A stretch of 32,523 nucleotides of DNA from Rickettsiales bacterium (GTDB lineage: Bacteria > Pseudomonadota > Alphaproteobacteria > TMED109), in the NCBI GenBank assembly GCA_002689905.1, contig NZIN01000021.1, positions 1 through 32,523 on the forward strand, given 5' to 3'. The notes under the pieces are model-generated. The model had not been told where the DNA came from. It saw nothing but the letters and a program-made list of their open reading frames with translations, and did not search any database. A program made the translations under genes and the position numbers. Positions 7,765 to 17,228 of the stretch are shown piece by piece (positions within the stretch are counted from its first letter, which is position 1; the number at the start of each line of letters is the position of its first letter).

Positions 7765-9384
7765 ATGGCTAAACAAACAATAGGATTAGGAAGTAGTGCA
7801 AACGACGGAACTGGTGATAGTCTCCGAGTTGGTGGTGATAAGATAAACGATAATATCAATGAAATCTATACTGCAATAGGTGATGGTACTGATTTAAAGA
7901 TTACTACTGCTGGTGCTTCTTCAAACCAAGTTCTACAATGGTCAACATCAAATAACAGATTTGAACCTACAAACTCTGCGGCTGCTGGTGATATATCAGT
8001 AGATACAACTCCGCAATTAGGTGGTGATTTAGATGTAAACGGAAGTAAAATTGTATCTACATCAAACTCTAATATAGAAATACTACCTCACGGTACTGGA
8101 AGAATTAAACTAGACGCTGTAACTTTTCCTAATGACGCTGGAACTGCAAACTATGTACTTGCTACAGATGGTTCAAGTGCAATGTATTGGAAACAAGTTG
8201 GTTCTAATATAACTTTATCAAATGGTTCAACTACAGATAATTATGTAATTGGTAACACATTATTGTTTTCTGCTGGTGCAGGATTAACTTCAAGTATTTT
8301 AGATGATACGGTTAAATACGATATTGATACTTCTGTAGTAGTTAACTTATCAGACGCACAAACTTTATCAAACAAAGTTTACGACAACCCGAATTTTACA
8401 GGTACTTCTCTTGGAACAGGTATCTTTAGACAATCAACACTAGGTTCTTTTATTGCTCAAGGAGCAACTTCATTGGCTGCATTTCAAAGTGCCGCTTCAT
8501 ATGCTGGTGCCTTTGGTGTTGATACAACAACTCATAAAGCTTATTATGCTTCAAACTCAACTTGGAATGAAATATTAAGTTCAACATCTTCTATTGACGC
8601 ATTATCAGATGTAGATACAACTACACAGGCACCTTCAAGTGGTCAAACACTTATATGGAATGTCGGTGCAAGTGCATTTAGACCTGGTACAATAACAACT
8701 AGTGTATCTTCTGATACTGCACCAAGTCTTGGTGGTAATTTAGATACTGCTGGTTACACGGTTCAAGGAACTGGTAAACTATCATTAAGTGGTTCTGGTT
8801 CAATGGCAAGATTTGATTTTGCCAATACAGCAAGTTTTCCAACTGCGTCTAGTAATGCAGGTGGTTTTGCTGTTGCAACTGGTTCATTAAAATCATATTT
8901 TGCTACTGCGTCTGGTTGGATTAGACACTTAAATGAAAACGATAGTATTGACGCATTTTCAGATGTAGACACAACAACTTCTGCACCATCATATGGACAA
9001 GTATTAGTGTATGAAAATGTTGGTGGTACTGGAAGATGGAGACCAAATGATTATACTCCTGCAACCAGAGTATCAGCACAATTTAATGTAACAAATAATG
9101 GTTCAACTGATTATGTGTTTAGTGGAGACGGATTTCCTACTAATCAGAATGACCCTGTGTTATATTTAAAGAAAGCACATACTTATCAATTTGTAGTAAA
9201 TGCAAGTGGACACCCTTTTCAAATATTAACGGCTTCAGGTGGTTCACTTTATAGTTTTGGAGTAACTAATAACCAACAAGCCGTAGCAACAATAACATTT
9301 ACGGTGCCAATGAACGCACCATCAACATTGTATTATCAATGTCAGGCACACTCGGGAATGGGAAATACAATTAATATCTCTTAA
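7765..9384 (+). CDS. Fiber-like virion protein with C-terminal cupredoxin-like domain
   Basis: N-terminus GLGSSANDGTGDSLRVGGDKINDNINEIYTAIGDG is typical of T4-like structural proteins. Internal duplicated modules. C-terminal cupredoxin-like segment. Confidence 0.75.
   Translation: MAKQTIGLGSSANDGTGDSLRVGGDKINDNINEIYTAIGDGTDLKITTAGASSNQVLQWSTSNNRFEPTNSAAAGDISVDTTPQLGGDLDVNGSKIVSTSNSNIEILPHGTGRIKLDAVTFPNDAGTANYVLATDGSSAMYWKQVGSNITLSNGSTTDNYVIGNTLLFSAGAGLTSSILDDTVKYDIDTSVVVNLSDAQTLSNKVYDNPNFTGTSLGTGIFRQSTLGSFIAQGATSLAAFQSAASYAGAFGVDTTTHKAYYASNSTWNEILSSTSSIDALSDVDTTTQAPSSGQTLIWNVGASAFRPGTITTSVSSDTAPSLGGNLDTAGYTVQGTGKLSLSGSGSMARFDFANTASFPTASSNAGGFAVATGSLKSYFATASGWIRHLNENDSIDAFSDVDTTTSAPSYGQVLVYENVGGTGRWRPNDYTPATRVSAQFNVTNNGSTDYVFSGDGFPTNQNDPVLYLKKAHTYQFVVNASGHPFQILTASGGSLYSFGVTNNQQAVATITFTVPMNAPSTLYYQCQAHSGMGNTINIS
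9067..9384 (+). other. Cupredoxin-like (plastocyanin/azurin type) domain within CDS 7765..9384
   Basis: HTYQFVVNASGHPFQILT...ATITFTVPMNAPSTLYYQCQAHSGMGNTINIS: upstream His and C-x2-H-x2-M in cupredoxin order. Confidence 0.6.
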
Positions 9385-9392
9385 AGATGATG

Positions 9393-9400
9393 TATAAATA
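9393..9400 (+). promoter_or_regulatory. T4-like late promoter (TATAAATA)
   Basis: Exact motif 24 nt before ATG 9425. Confidence 0.65.
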
Positions 9401-9424
9401 TAGACAAGAACATAGGAAAAAACA

Positions 9425-10885
9425 ATGCCAGCAATAATAACAAGCAAATTTAGACGAAATAACGCTCAACAATTTGAGGAATCTTTTGGTGAAGCGTCTC
9501 CTAATATCTATTATCTAGGTATTGGTAAACCAACCGCTTTTGGAACAAAGAATAGAGCAGATGATAGAACAGACAATATCGGAACTGATAGTGCTCCTGT
9601 AACTCCTGCTGATAGTGTACAAGACGAATACGATACTTTTGACGACTTGCTGGCCGCAAAAAGAATTCAGTCTTCCGATGTATCTTTCGCCGCTCCAAGA
9701 ATAAATTGGGTAACTAATACAACTTACGATATTTACAGACACGATTATGGTAATAGAATTACAGGTACTACAAATGTACAGGCTGCAAACTCTGGTGCTA
9801 CTAATCTATACGATAGTAACTTCTATGTTTTAACTTCAAGTTTTAATGTCTACAAATGTTTAGACAATAATAATAATAGTGCTTCAACTTCTGAACCAAC
9901 TGGTACAGGACAGAATCCTATTACAACTGCGGACTCGTACATATGGAAATATATGTTTACAATGTCTGCGTCTGCTCAGGCAAACTTTTTGTCTACAGAC
10001 TTTATGGGTGTATCATCTAATAGTACAATATCAAACAATGCTACAGATGGTGATTTAAATGTAATTAAAATTAAGGCTCCTGGTACTGGTGGTAGTAATG
10101 GAACATTTACTGGAATACCAGTTAGAGGTGATGGTACTGGCGGAACTTGTTCAGTAACAATTTCTTCTGGTTCTGTAACTGCTGTATCTGCAACAGGAAC
10201 ACCAACTGGTTATAGTTTTGCATATGTCAGAGTGGCAGATATAAATGCTGCTGGTGGTGGTGCATTAACAGGTGCTGAATTAGATGTAATTATTGAACCT
10301 AAAGGTGGTCACGGTTTTGACCCTTTTGAAGAATTAGGTGCTTTCTTTGTTATTCTTAATACTTCTTTTGAAGGTGCTGAAACTGCAAACTCTGGAGACT
10401 TTACAACTGCAAACGATTTTAGAAGAGTTGCATTAATTAGAGACCCGAAGGCAAGTGGTTCTGCCGCTACAACTTCAACATTGAGAGCAACAAAGGCTGT
10501 CAGATTGAATAGTGGTGCAGGTACATTTACTTCAGATGAAAAAATTACACAAACAAACACAGGCGCTGTTGGTAAAGTTGTTCAATACGATAGTGCAAAT
10601 AGAATTTTATTTTATACACAAACAAGGTATAATGACGAAGGCGTAGACGCAAACGGAAATCAAACTGCATTTTCAGGTACTAATCTGATAACTGGTGCAA
10701 CTTCTTCCGCAACTGGCACGCCGACAGGTAATACAGAAACGGTTAACAATGTTTCTTTAGTTGGTGGATATTCTTCTTCTGAATTGGATGCTGATAGTGG
10801 CGATGTAATGTACATAGAAAACAGAGCACCAGTAACGAGAAGTGTTGACCAAACAGAGAATGTTAAGTTAATTATTGAATTTTAA
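9425..10885 (+). CDS. 8: Baseplate wedge subunit, gp8-like
   Basis: MPAIITSKFRRNNAQQFEESF...NIYYLGIGKPTAF...VYKCLDNNNNSASTSEPTGTGQNPITTADSYIWKYMFTMS resembles cyanophage gp8. Position conserved. Confidence 0.8.
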   Translation: MPAIITSKFRRNNAQQFEESFGEASPNIYYLGIGKPTAFGTKNRADDRTDNIGTDSAPVTPADSVQDEYDTFDDLLAAKRIQSSDVSFAAPRINWVTNTTYDIYRHDYGNRITGTTNVQAANSGATNLYDSNFYVLTSSFNVYKCLDNNNNSASTSEPTGTGQNPITTADSYIWKYMFTMSASAQANFLSTDFMGVSSNSTISNNATDGDLNVIKIKAPGTGGSNGTFTGIPVRGDGTGGTCSVTISSGSVTAVSATGTPTGYSFAYVRVADINAAGGGALTGAELDVIIEPKGGHGFDPFEELGAFFVILNTSFEGAETANSGDFTTANDFRRVALIRDPKASGSAATTSTLRATKAVRLNSGAGTFTSDEKITQTNTGAVGKVVQYDSANRILFYTQTRYNDEGVDANGNQTAFSGTNLITGATSSATGTPTGNTETVNNVSLVGGYSSSELDADSGDVMYIENRAPVTRSVDQTENVKLIIEF

Positions 10886-10896
10886 GAGGAAAATAA

Positions 10897-13800
10897 ATGC
10901 CAGCAAAAACTGACTTTAACCTCTCGCCTTACTATGATGATTTCTCGGAAGATAAAAACTTTCATAGAATTCTTTTTAGACCAGCATTTGCTGTACAGGC
11001 CAGAGAGTTAACACAATCACAATCTATTCTACAAAGTCAAGTAGAGAAAATGGGTAACCACATATTTGAAAGTGGTGCTCAAATGATACCTGGCGAGATA
11101 ACTTATGACTTGGCTTACTATTCAATTAAGTTAACAAGTTTTACAGGTACAACTAATTTATCTGATTTTGTAGGTAAAGAAATTACAGGTGCAACGACAC
11201 AGGTTGTTGCTAAAGTTGTTGCTGTTGATGTTGCAACTTCAACTGACCCCGATACTCTATATGTAAAATATACAAAGACTGGTGTTGGTAATTCTACTAC
11301 AGACTTTACTGCTGGTGAAACTTTAAATGTAACTTCTTCTGCTATATCGGCAGTTTGTCAAGGTGCATTTATAGGTTCTGCGGCTAACATTGCGGCTGGT
11401 ACTTATTATATAAATGGTTTCGCTGTTGATGTATTACAACAAAAAATTATATTAGACAAATATACTAACTCACCATCTTATCGTATTGGTCTTTCTATTG
11501 CAGAAAGTTTTATTACACCAAACGATGACGCTTCACTTGTAGATAATGCTCAAGGTTCTTCAAACGCAAATGCTCCAGGTGCTCATAGATTTAAAATTGC
11601 ATTAACATTAACTAAACTTGCAAATACTTCCGTTTCAGATAGTAACTTCATAGAATTGTTGAGACTAGAAAATGGTGGTATACAAAATAGAGTTAGAACA
11701 ACTGAATACGCAATACTAGAAGATAGTCTTGCTCGTAGGACTTTTGATGAAAGTGGTGATTACATTGTAAGACCATTTGATTTAGAAGTTAGAGAACATT
11801 TACAATCAGGTAATAACAGAGGTGTATTTACTACTGCTGAAGGTGGTGTTGAAACTAAACTTGCATTAGGTTTATCTCCTGGTAAAGCATATGTAAGAGG
11901 TTATGAGATAGACAAGATTGGTACTAACTTTGTTTCTATAGATAAGGCAAGAGACTTTGGAACAGAGAATGGATTTAAAACTTTATTTGATGTTGCAAAC
12001 TTTATTAATGTAAATAATGTTTATGGTTCTCCAGATATTAATTTTATTACTGGTTCAACTGAAGCATTTAAAAAATTAGAATTTAAACTTGCTTCACCAT
12101 CATATGTTCCAGGTACAATTACTGCAAATAACGAAAACTTAATACTTGATATTGGTCGTGCAAAATCTAAAGGTTTTGAATACAACGCAAGTAAGGCTGG
12201 TGCGATTACAAGTGCAATACCTGTGGCTCCATCTGCTAATCAAGTATTCAAACATTATCTATTTGATATAGAAATGTTTAGTCATTTAGGTATTACAACT
12301 CAACAAGCATTTACAAATGGTGAAACAATTACTGGTGGTACTTCAGGTGCTACAGGTACTTACGAAAGTGTTTCAACGAATACGACTTCTGCAATTGCCT
12401 CATCTACTGCGGCTAATCCTGTAGTAATTACTATGGCTGCAGATTTAGATATTAAAAATGGAGACGCTGTTACTATAACTGGTGTTGCAACTGCAACTAG
12501 TTTAAATGGTAATGTCTATTATGTAAAACAACAAATTGGTGGTACTGCAAAACAAGATTTTGAATTATACAACGCAGACGGAACAAGTGTAGATGGTTCT
12601 GGTTTTGGTGTTGGTGCTGGAGGTGCAATTGCAACTTCTAAAGTAGTTCTATCAGATGTACAAGGCGAATTTACTGCTGGTGAAACAATCACAGGTAATA
12701 CTTCTTCTAATACTGCTGTAGTCAAGGCAAGTGTATTTGGCAATACTGCATTTACAAGTTTTGGTTCTAGTGATGTCAAAGAAATTACAATGGCAGGTAC
12801 TCCAACTTATACTGCACAGGCAGATTTATCTTCTGCATATGCTGACAATGCTCAATTGTCTGGTACAATTTCTATAACTGGTTCTGCTCAGGCAGTTACA
12901 GGTTTCAATACAAAATTTAATACAGAATTAAAAGTTGGCGATAGTATTCAATTCGCTGATACTTCTGGTTCTATTATAACAAAAGAAGTTTTAGAAATAA
13001 CTTCTTCAAGTGCAATAGTATTAGATAGTGCTATTAGTTCAACTGCCGTTTCTAACTCAATCGTTATAAGACGAAGAGCAAAACTACAAGGCGCAGATAA
13101 AAACATTTCTATTTTCAGTTTACCTTACGATACAATTAAAACTTTAAAGACAACTGCAAACTCTGGTATATCAGATACATCTTATACAATAAGAAAAACT
13201 TTTGTTGGTACTTTGACTTCAACTGGAGACATTACTATCAACTCTGGTACTGGAGAAACTTTTGTCTCTCAATCAGAAAGTGATTATTCAGTAACTATAA
13301 TGACTGCTGGTGGTTCTTCAAGTGCTGGTGCTGTTGGTAATAAACTATCAACGACTGGTAACAATCACGAAGGAACAAGTGCATTTACTTTAGGTGGTTC
13401 TCCTGTAGGTTCATCTTTAACTTTGGACTTTGGTGCAAACAACCAAGGACACGAAGTTAAAATTATTGCAACTTTAGATAAAACTTCTCAAGGAGAAAAA
13501 TCTAAAACACTTGTTTCAGGTGCTACTACTGCAATTACAACACAGGCAGACGCACAACATACAATCGTAAGTCTAGGTAAGGCAGACATTTATCAATTAA
13601 CTTCTGTCCATATGGCCGCAGACTTTAGTACAACACCTACAACTTCTGATACTGATATTACAGATAGATTTGATTTAGACAATGGTCAAAGAGATAACTT
13701 CTATGATATTGGTAGACTAGTTAGAAAACAAGGTAGTGTTGCACCAACTGGACAACTATTAATTACTTTCAATTACTTTACTCACGGTAATGGTGATTTC

Positions 13801-16800
13801 TTTAGTGTTGATAGTTATACAACTGCAATAGACTATACAAATATTCCATCTTACACTTCTGATACTTCAGGTGATACTTTTGAATTGCGTGATGTGTTAG
13901 ACTTTAGACCTAGAGTAGATGACGCAAGTACGCTTCGTTCTGGTGGTCAAAATAGAAGTTATGATGGTGCAGGTGCTTCAACGGTTGAAGTTATTAAGTT
14001 TGGTACTTCTGTATCAACTGACCACGAATTTTACAAAGGAAGAGTAGATAAATTATACTTAACTAAAGAAGGTGCTTTTAAAGTTCTTACAGGTGCTTCT
14101 TCTACAATTCCACAAGAACCAGGTACTATTGATAATGCAATGCACCTATTCACAATTACACTTCCTGCTTATACTTTATCTACAGACGATGTAGTTTTTG
14201 AAACTATGGACAATAGAAGATACACAATGAGAGACATTGGTACTATTGAAAAGAAAATTGATAGAGTAGAATACTATACACAACTTTCACTATTAGAAAC
14301 TGCCGCTCAGGCATTACAGATACAAGACGCAAATGGTTTTGATAGATTTAAAAATGGATTTATTGTAGACAACTTTAAAGGTCACGGTATTGGTGAAGTA
14401 ACAAACGGTAGTTATAGATGTTCAGTAGATTATGCAAAAGGCGAATTAAGACCTTTGTTTAATCAAGACGCAATTAGATTAGAAGAAATAGATGAAGATG
14501 GTTCTACTTTAGTGGCCGCAGATAGAACGGCTGCAAATTATCAGAAGACTGGTGATTGTTTAACATTACCTTATACTGAAACTGCAATGATTACACAACC
14601 ATTTGCTTCAAAGGCAATTAATGTAAACCCATTTGCTATCTTTAGTTGGATGGGTACTTTAGAATTAGACCCTAGTTCAGACGAATGGAGAGAAACACAA
14701 AGAACACCTGATTTAGTAGTTAACTCTACAACTGGTGCCTGGGACCAATTATTAAGAGAAAGAAATATACCTGACCAAGATAGTATCGCATTAGGTACCG
14801 TTTGGAATGAATGGCAAACAAATTGGGTAGGTGCTTCAATCGCAACCGTATCAACACAAAGATTTGGTGGTAGATGGAGAGAAGGTAGAAGAATACTACA
14901 ACAAGCAAGAGTAACAACTCTAAACCAAGTTAACCAAAGTAGAACAGGAATTACAACAACTGCAATACCTCAAACCGTACGAACAAGTATGGGTGATAGA
15001 GTAGTAGATGTTGCGTTTGTTCCATTTATAAGAAGTAGAGCAGTAGGATTTACTGCAACAAGAATGAAACCAAATACAAGAGTATTTCCATTCTTTGATA
15101 ATATTGATATTACAACTTATGTAACACCAACTGGTGGTTCTTCTGGTGGTAATTTAGTTACAGACGATAATGGTTCTGTATCAGGAACATTTAATATACC
15201 TGACCCAACTAACAATTCAAATCCAAGATGGCGTACTGGTGAAAGAACATTTAGATTAACTTCTTCATCAACTAACTCGCAAGACGCTGCCGCTGTTGAA
15301 ACGGCTGCAAACGCAGAGTATATCGCTAGAGGTTTATTGAATACGGTCAGAGATACAATTGTATCAACAAGAGAATTTAGAGGTGTACAAGAAACGGTAA
15401 CAGATAATAGAAATACTTTTCAAAATTCAACTAGAACGGTTACACAAACCGTTGGTTGGCACGACCCACTTGCACAAACATTTATGACAGACGATGAAGG
15501 TGGTGTATTCTTATCTTCTGTTGATTTATTCTTTAGTACAAAAGACGCAAACATTCCAGTAACGGTTCAAATTAGAAATACCGTCAATGGTTATCCTGGA
15601 AGTAAAATACTTCCATTTGGTGAAGTAACACTATTACCTAGTGCTGTAAATACAACGACAGACGGTTCAGTAAAAACTACATTTACTTTCCCAAGTCCTG
15701 TTTACATACAAGAAAAAGTAGAATATGCTTTTGTTGTTTTATCTAACTCCGATGAATACAATTGTTATGTTGGTAGATTAGGTGAAACTAATATTGGTTC
15801 TAGTAGAACAATATCTAAACAACCATATGCTGGTGTTCTATTTAAATCACAAAATGGTTCAACTTGGACTGCTGACCAAAACGAAGATATTAAATTTACA
15901 ATGAATAGATGTGAGTTTAGTAATGTTACTGGTACGGTTCATTTGGCAAACGAAACATTGGCTGCAAGAACATTAAAACAAAACCCATTGAGAACAACAA
16001 ATACTTCTGGTGTAATTAGAGTATTCCATCCTAATCATAACTTACACGATACAAACTCTGTAGTTACGATTGCTGGTGTTCCAAATGGTACACATAATGG
16101 AATTGCACATACAGATATTAATGGTACATATACTTCAATATCAAATATCACTCTTGATAGTTTTGATATTACGACAACTGGTACTGCAACTACCACAGGA
16201 GACATTGGTGGTACTGCTGTTACATCAACTGAAAACAGACAATTTGATGTATTAAGTTTAGGTGGTCTACAAACTTTAAGTGTACCTGGAACTTCTATTG
16301 TTCCATTTGTAAGAACAACATCAAGTAAATCTATTCACGGTGCTCAATCACCTTATAGTTTAACAACTGAATCCAATAGAGTACCTGTTACATTTTTAGA
16401 TGACATTTACTTTACTGCACCACAGGCAGTTATGTCTCAACCAAATGAGACAACTAGAATGGCAGGACAAAAATCTTTCTATACTATTATGGAAATGACA
16501 ACTGAAAACACTAAACTATCGCCAGTTATTGACTTGGCAAGAAGAAGTGCTTTTGCAATTGCAAATAGATTGAATAGTCCTACAAATAGTAATACACCTG
16601 ACTATGTTGCTGAAACGGCTGCAAATGGTTCATCAACTGCGTCTCAATATATTACTAAACCTGTTGTATTATCAAACAACTCAACTGCCCTAGATATTAG
16701 ACTGACACAATCAGTTAGAGATAGTGCAGAAGTAGAAGTATATTGGAGAGTATCTTCTGCTGACGAAGTTAGAAATATTAACTCACTAAACTGGACACCA

Positions 16801-16992
16801 TTTAATACAGATGGTAGACCTGATTTACCTGTAACTGCTTCAGAGGCAGACGATGACTTTAGAGAGTATCAATATTCACAACCTAATATTAATTCATTTA
16901 CTGCGTTTCAGATTAAACTAGTCTTGAAAGGCACTAACTCTAGTTATCCACCTATTGTTAGAGATTTACGAGGTATCGCATTGGCGATTTAA
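10897..16992 (+). CDS. Very large virion structural protein (2031 aa), DUF4815-type, gp10-like by position
   Basis: DFNLSPYYDDFSEDKNFHRILFRPAFAVQARELTQSQSILQSQVEKMGNHIFESGAQMIPGE is the N-terminal signature of this class. Confidence 0.75.
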   Translation: MPAKTDFNLSPYYDDFSEDKNFHRILFRPAFAVQARELTQSQSILQSQVEKMGNHIFESGAQMIPGEITYDLAYYSIKLTSFTGTTNLSDFVGKEITGATTQVVAKVVAVDVATSTDPDTLYVKYTKTGVGNSTTDFTAGETLNVTSSAISAVCQGAFIGSAANIAAGTYYINGFAVDVLQQKIILDKYTNSPSYRIGLSIAESFITPNDDASLVDNAQGSSNANAPGAHRFKIALTLTKLANTSVSDSNFIELLRLENGGIQNRVRTTEYAILEDSLARRTFDESGDYIVRPFDLEVREHLQSGNNRGVFTTAEGGVETKLALGLSPGKAYVRGYEIDKIGTNFVSIDKARDFGTENGFKTLFDVANFINVNNVYGSPDINFITGSTEAFKKLEFKLASPSYVPGTITANNENLILDIGRAKSKGFEYNASKAGAITSAIPVAPSANQVFKHYLFDIEMFSHLGITTQQAFTNGETITGGTSGATGTYESVSTNTTSAIASSTAANPVVITMAADLDIKNGDAVTITGVATATSLNGNVYYVKQQIGGTAKQDFELYNADGTSVDGSGFGVGAGGAIATSKVVLSDVQGEFTAGETITGNTSSNTAVVKASVFGNTAFTSFGSSDVKEITMAGTPTYTAQADLSSAYADNAQLSGTISITGSAQAVTGFNTKFNTELKVGDSIQFADTSGSIITKEVLEITSSSAIVLDSAISSTAVSNSIVIRRRAKLQGADKNISIFSLPYDTIKTLKTTANSGISDTSYTIRKTFVGTLTSTGDITINSGTGETFVSQSESDYSVTIMTAGGSSSAGAVGNKLSTTGNNHEGTSAFTLGGSPVGSSLTLDFGANNQGHEVKIIATLDKTSQGEKSKTLVSGATTAITTQADAQHTIVSLGKADIYQLTSVHMAADFSTTPTTSDTDITDRFDLDNGQRDNFYDIGRLVRKQGSVAPTGQLLITFNYFTHGNGDFFSVDSYTTAIDYTNIPSYTSDTSGDTFELRDVLDFRPRVDDASTLRSGGQNRSYDGAGASTVEVIKFGTSVSTDHEFYKGRVDKLYLTKEGAFKVLTGASSTIPQEPGTIDNAMHLFTITLPAYTLSTDDVVFETMDNRRYTMRDIGTIEKKIDRVEYYTQLSLLETAAQALQIQDANGFDRFKNGFIVDNFKGHGIGEVTNGSYRCSVDYAKGELRPLFNQDAIRLEEIDEDGSTLVAADRTAANYQKTGDCLTLPYTETAMITQPFASKAINVNPFAIFSWMGTLELDPSSDEWRETQRTPDLVVNSTTGAWDQLLRERNIPDQDSIALGTVWNEWQTNWVGASIATVSTQRFGGRWREGRRILQQARVTTLNQVNQSRTGITTTAIPQTVRTSMGDRVVDVAFVPFIRSRAVGFTATRMKPNTRVFPFFDNIDITTYVTPTGGSSGGNLVTDDNGSVSGTFNIPDPTNNSNPRWRTGERTFRLTSSSTNSQDAAAVETAANAEYIARGLLNTVRDTIVSTREFRGVQETVTDNRNTFQNSTRTVTQTVGWHDPLAQTFMTDDEGGVFLSSVDLFFSTKDANIPVTVQIRNTVNGYPGSKILPFGEVTLLPSAVNTTTDGSVKTTFTFPSPVYIQEKVEYAFVVLSNSDEYNCYVGRLGETNIGSSRTISKQPYAGVLFKSQNGSTWTADQNEDIKFTMNRCEFSNVTGTVHLANETLAARTLKQNPLRTTNTSGVIRVFHPNHNLHDTNSVVTIAGVPNGTHNGIAHTDINGTYTSISNITLDSFDITTTGTATTTGDIGGTAVTSTENRQFDVLSLGGLQTLSVPGTSIVPFVRTTSSKSIHGAQSPYSLTTESNRVPVTFLDDIYFTAPQAVMSQPNETTRMAGQKSFYTIMEMTTENTKLSPVIDLARRSAFAIANRLNSPTNSNTPDYVAETAANGSSTASQYITKPVVLSNNSTALDIRLTQSVRDSAEVEVYWRVSSADEVRNINSLNWTPFNTDGRPDLPVTASEADDDFREYQYSQPNINSFTAFQIKLVLKGTNSSYPPIVRDLRGIALAI

Positions 16993-16994
16993 TT

Positions 16995-17228
16995 ATGAGT
17001 AGACATTTAAAAGTACGACATTTTCAAAATTTAGTTAGAGATATTAATTCAAACGCAATTGTTAATACTAGTACTTCTGAATACGAAATTTATATGGAAA
17101 GAAAAAGATTAAGAGATACAGAGAAAGACAAATTAAAGGATATGTGTAGAGAGATAAATACTTTAAAGCAAGAATTATTTGAAATAAAAAATATATTAAA
17201 GTTAATGGGACAAAACAATGGCAGTTAG
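16995..17228 (+). CDS. Hypothetical protein, predicted coiled coil (77 aa)
   Basis: Charged heptad-like C-terminus. Overlaps the next ORF. Confidence 0.65.
   Translation: MSRHLKVRHFQNLVRDINSNAIVNTSTSEYEIYMERKRLRDTEKDKLKDMCREINTLKQELFEIKNILKLMGQNNGS

Noticed and set aside
12519-12779. Other minus-strand ORFs in structural genes (also 4332-4547, 8763-8972, 10309-10560, 14726-14917, 31044-31385)
   Set aside because: All antisense to confident virion CDSs and of biased composition. Treated as spurious.
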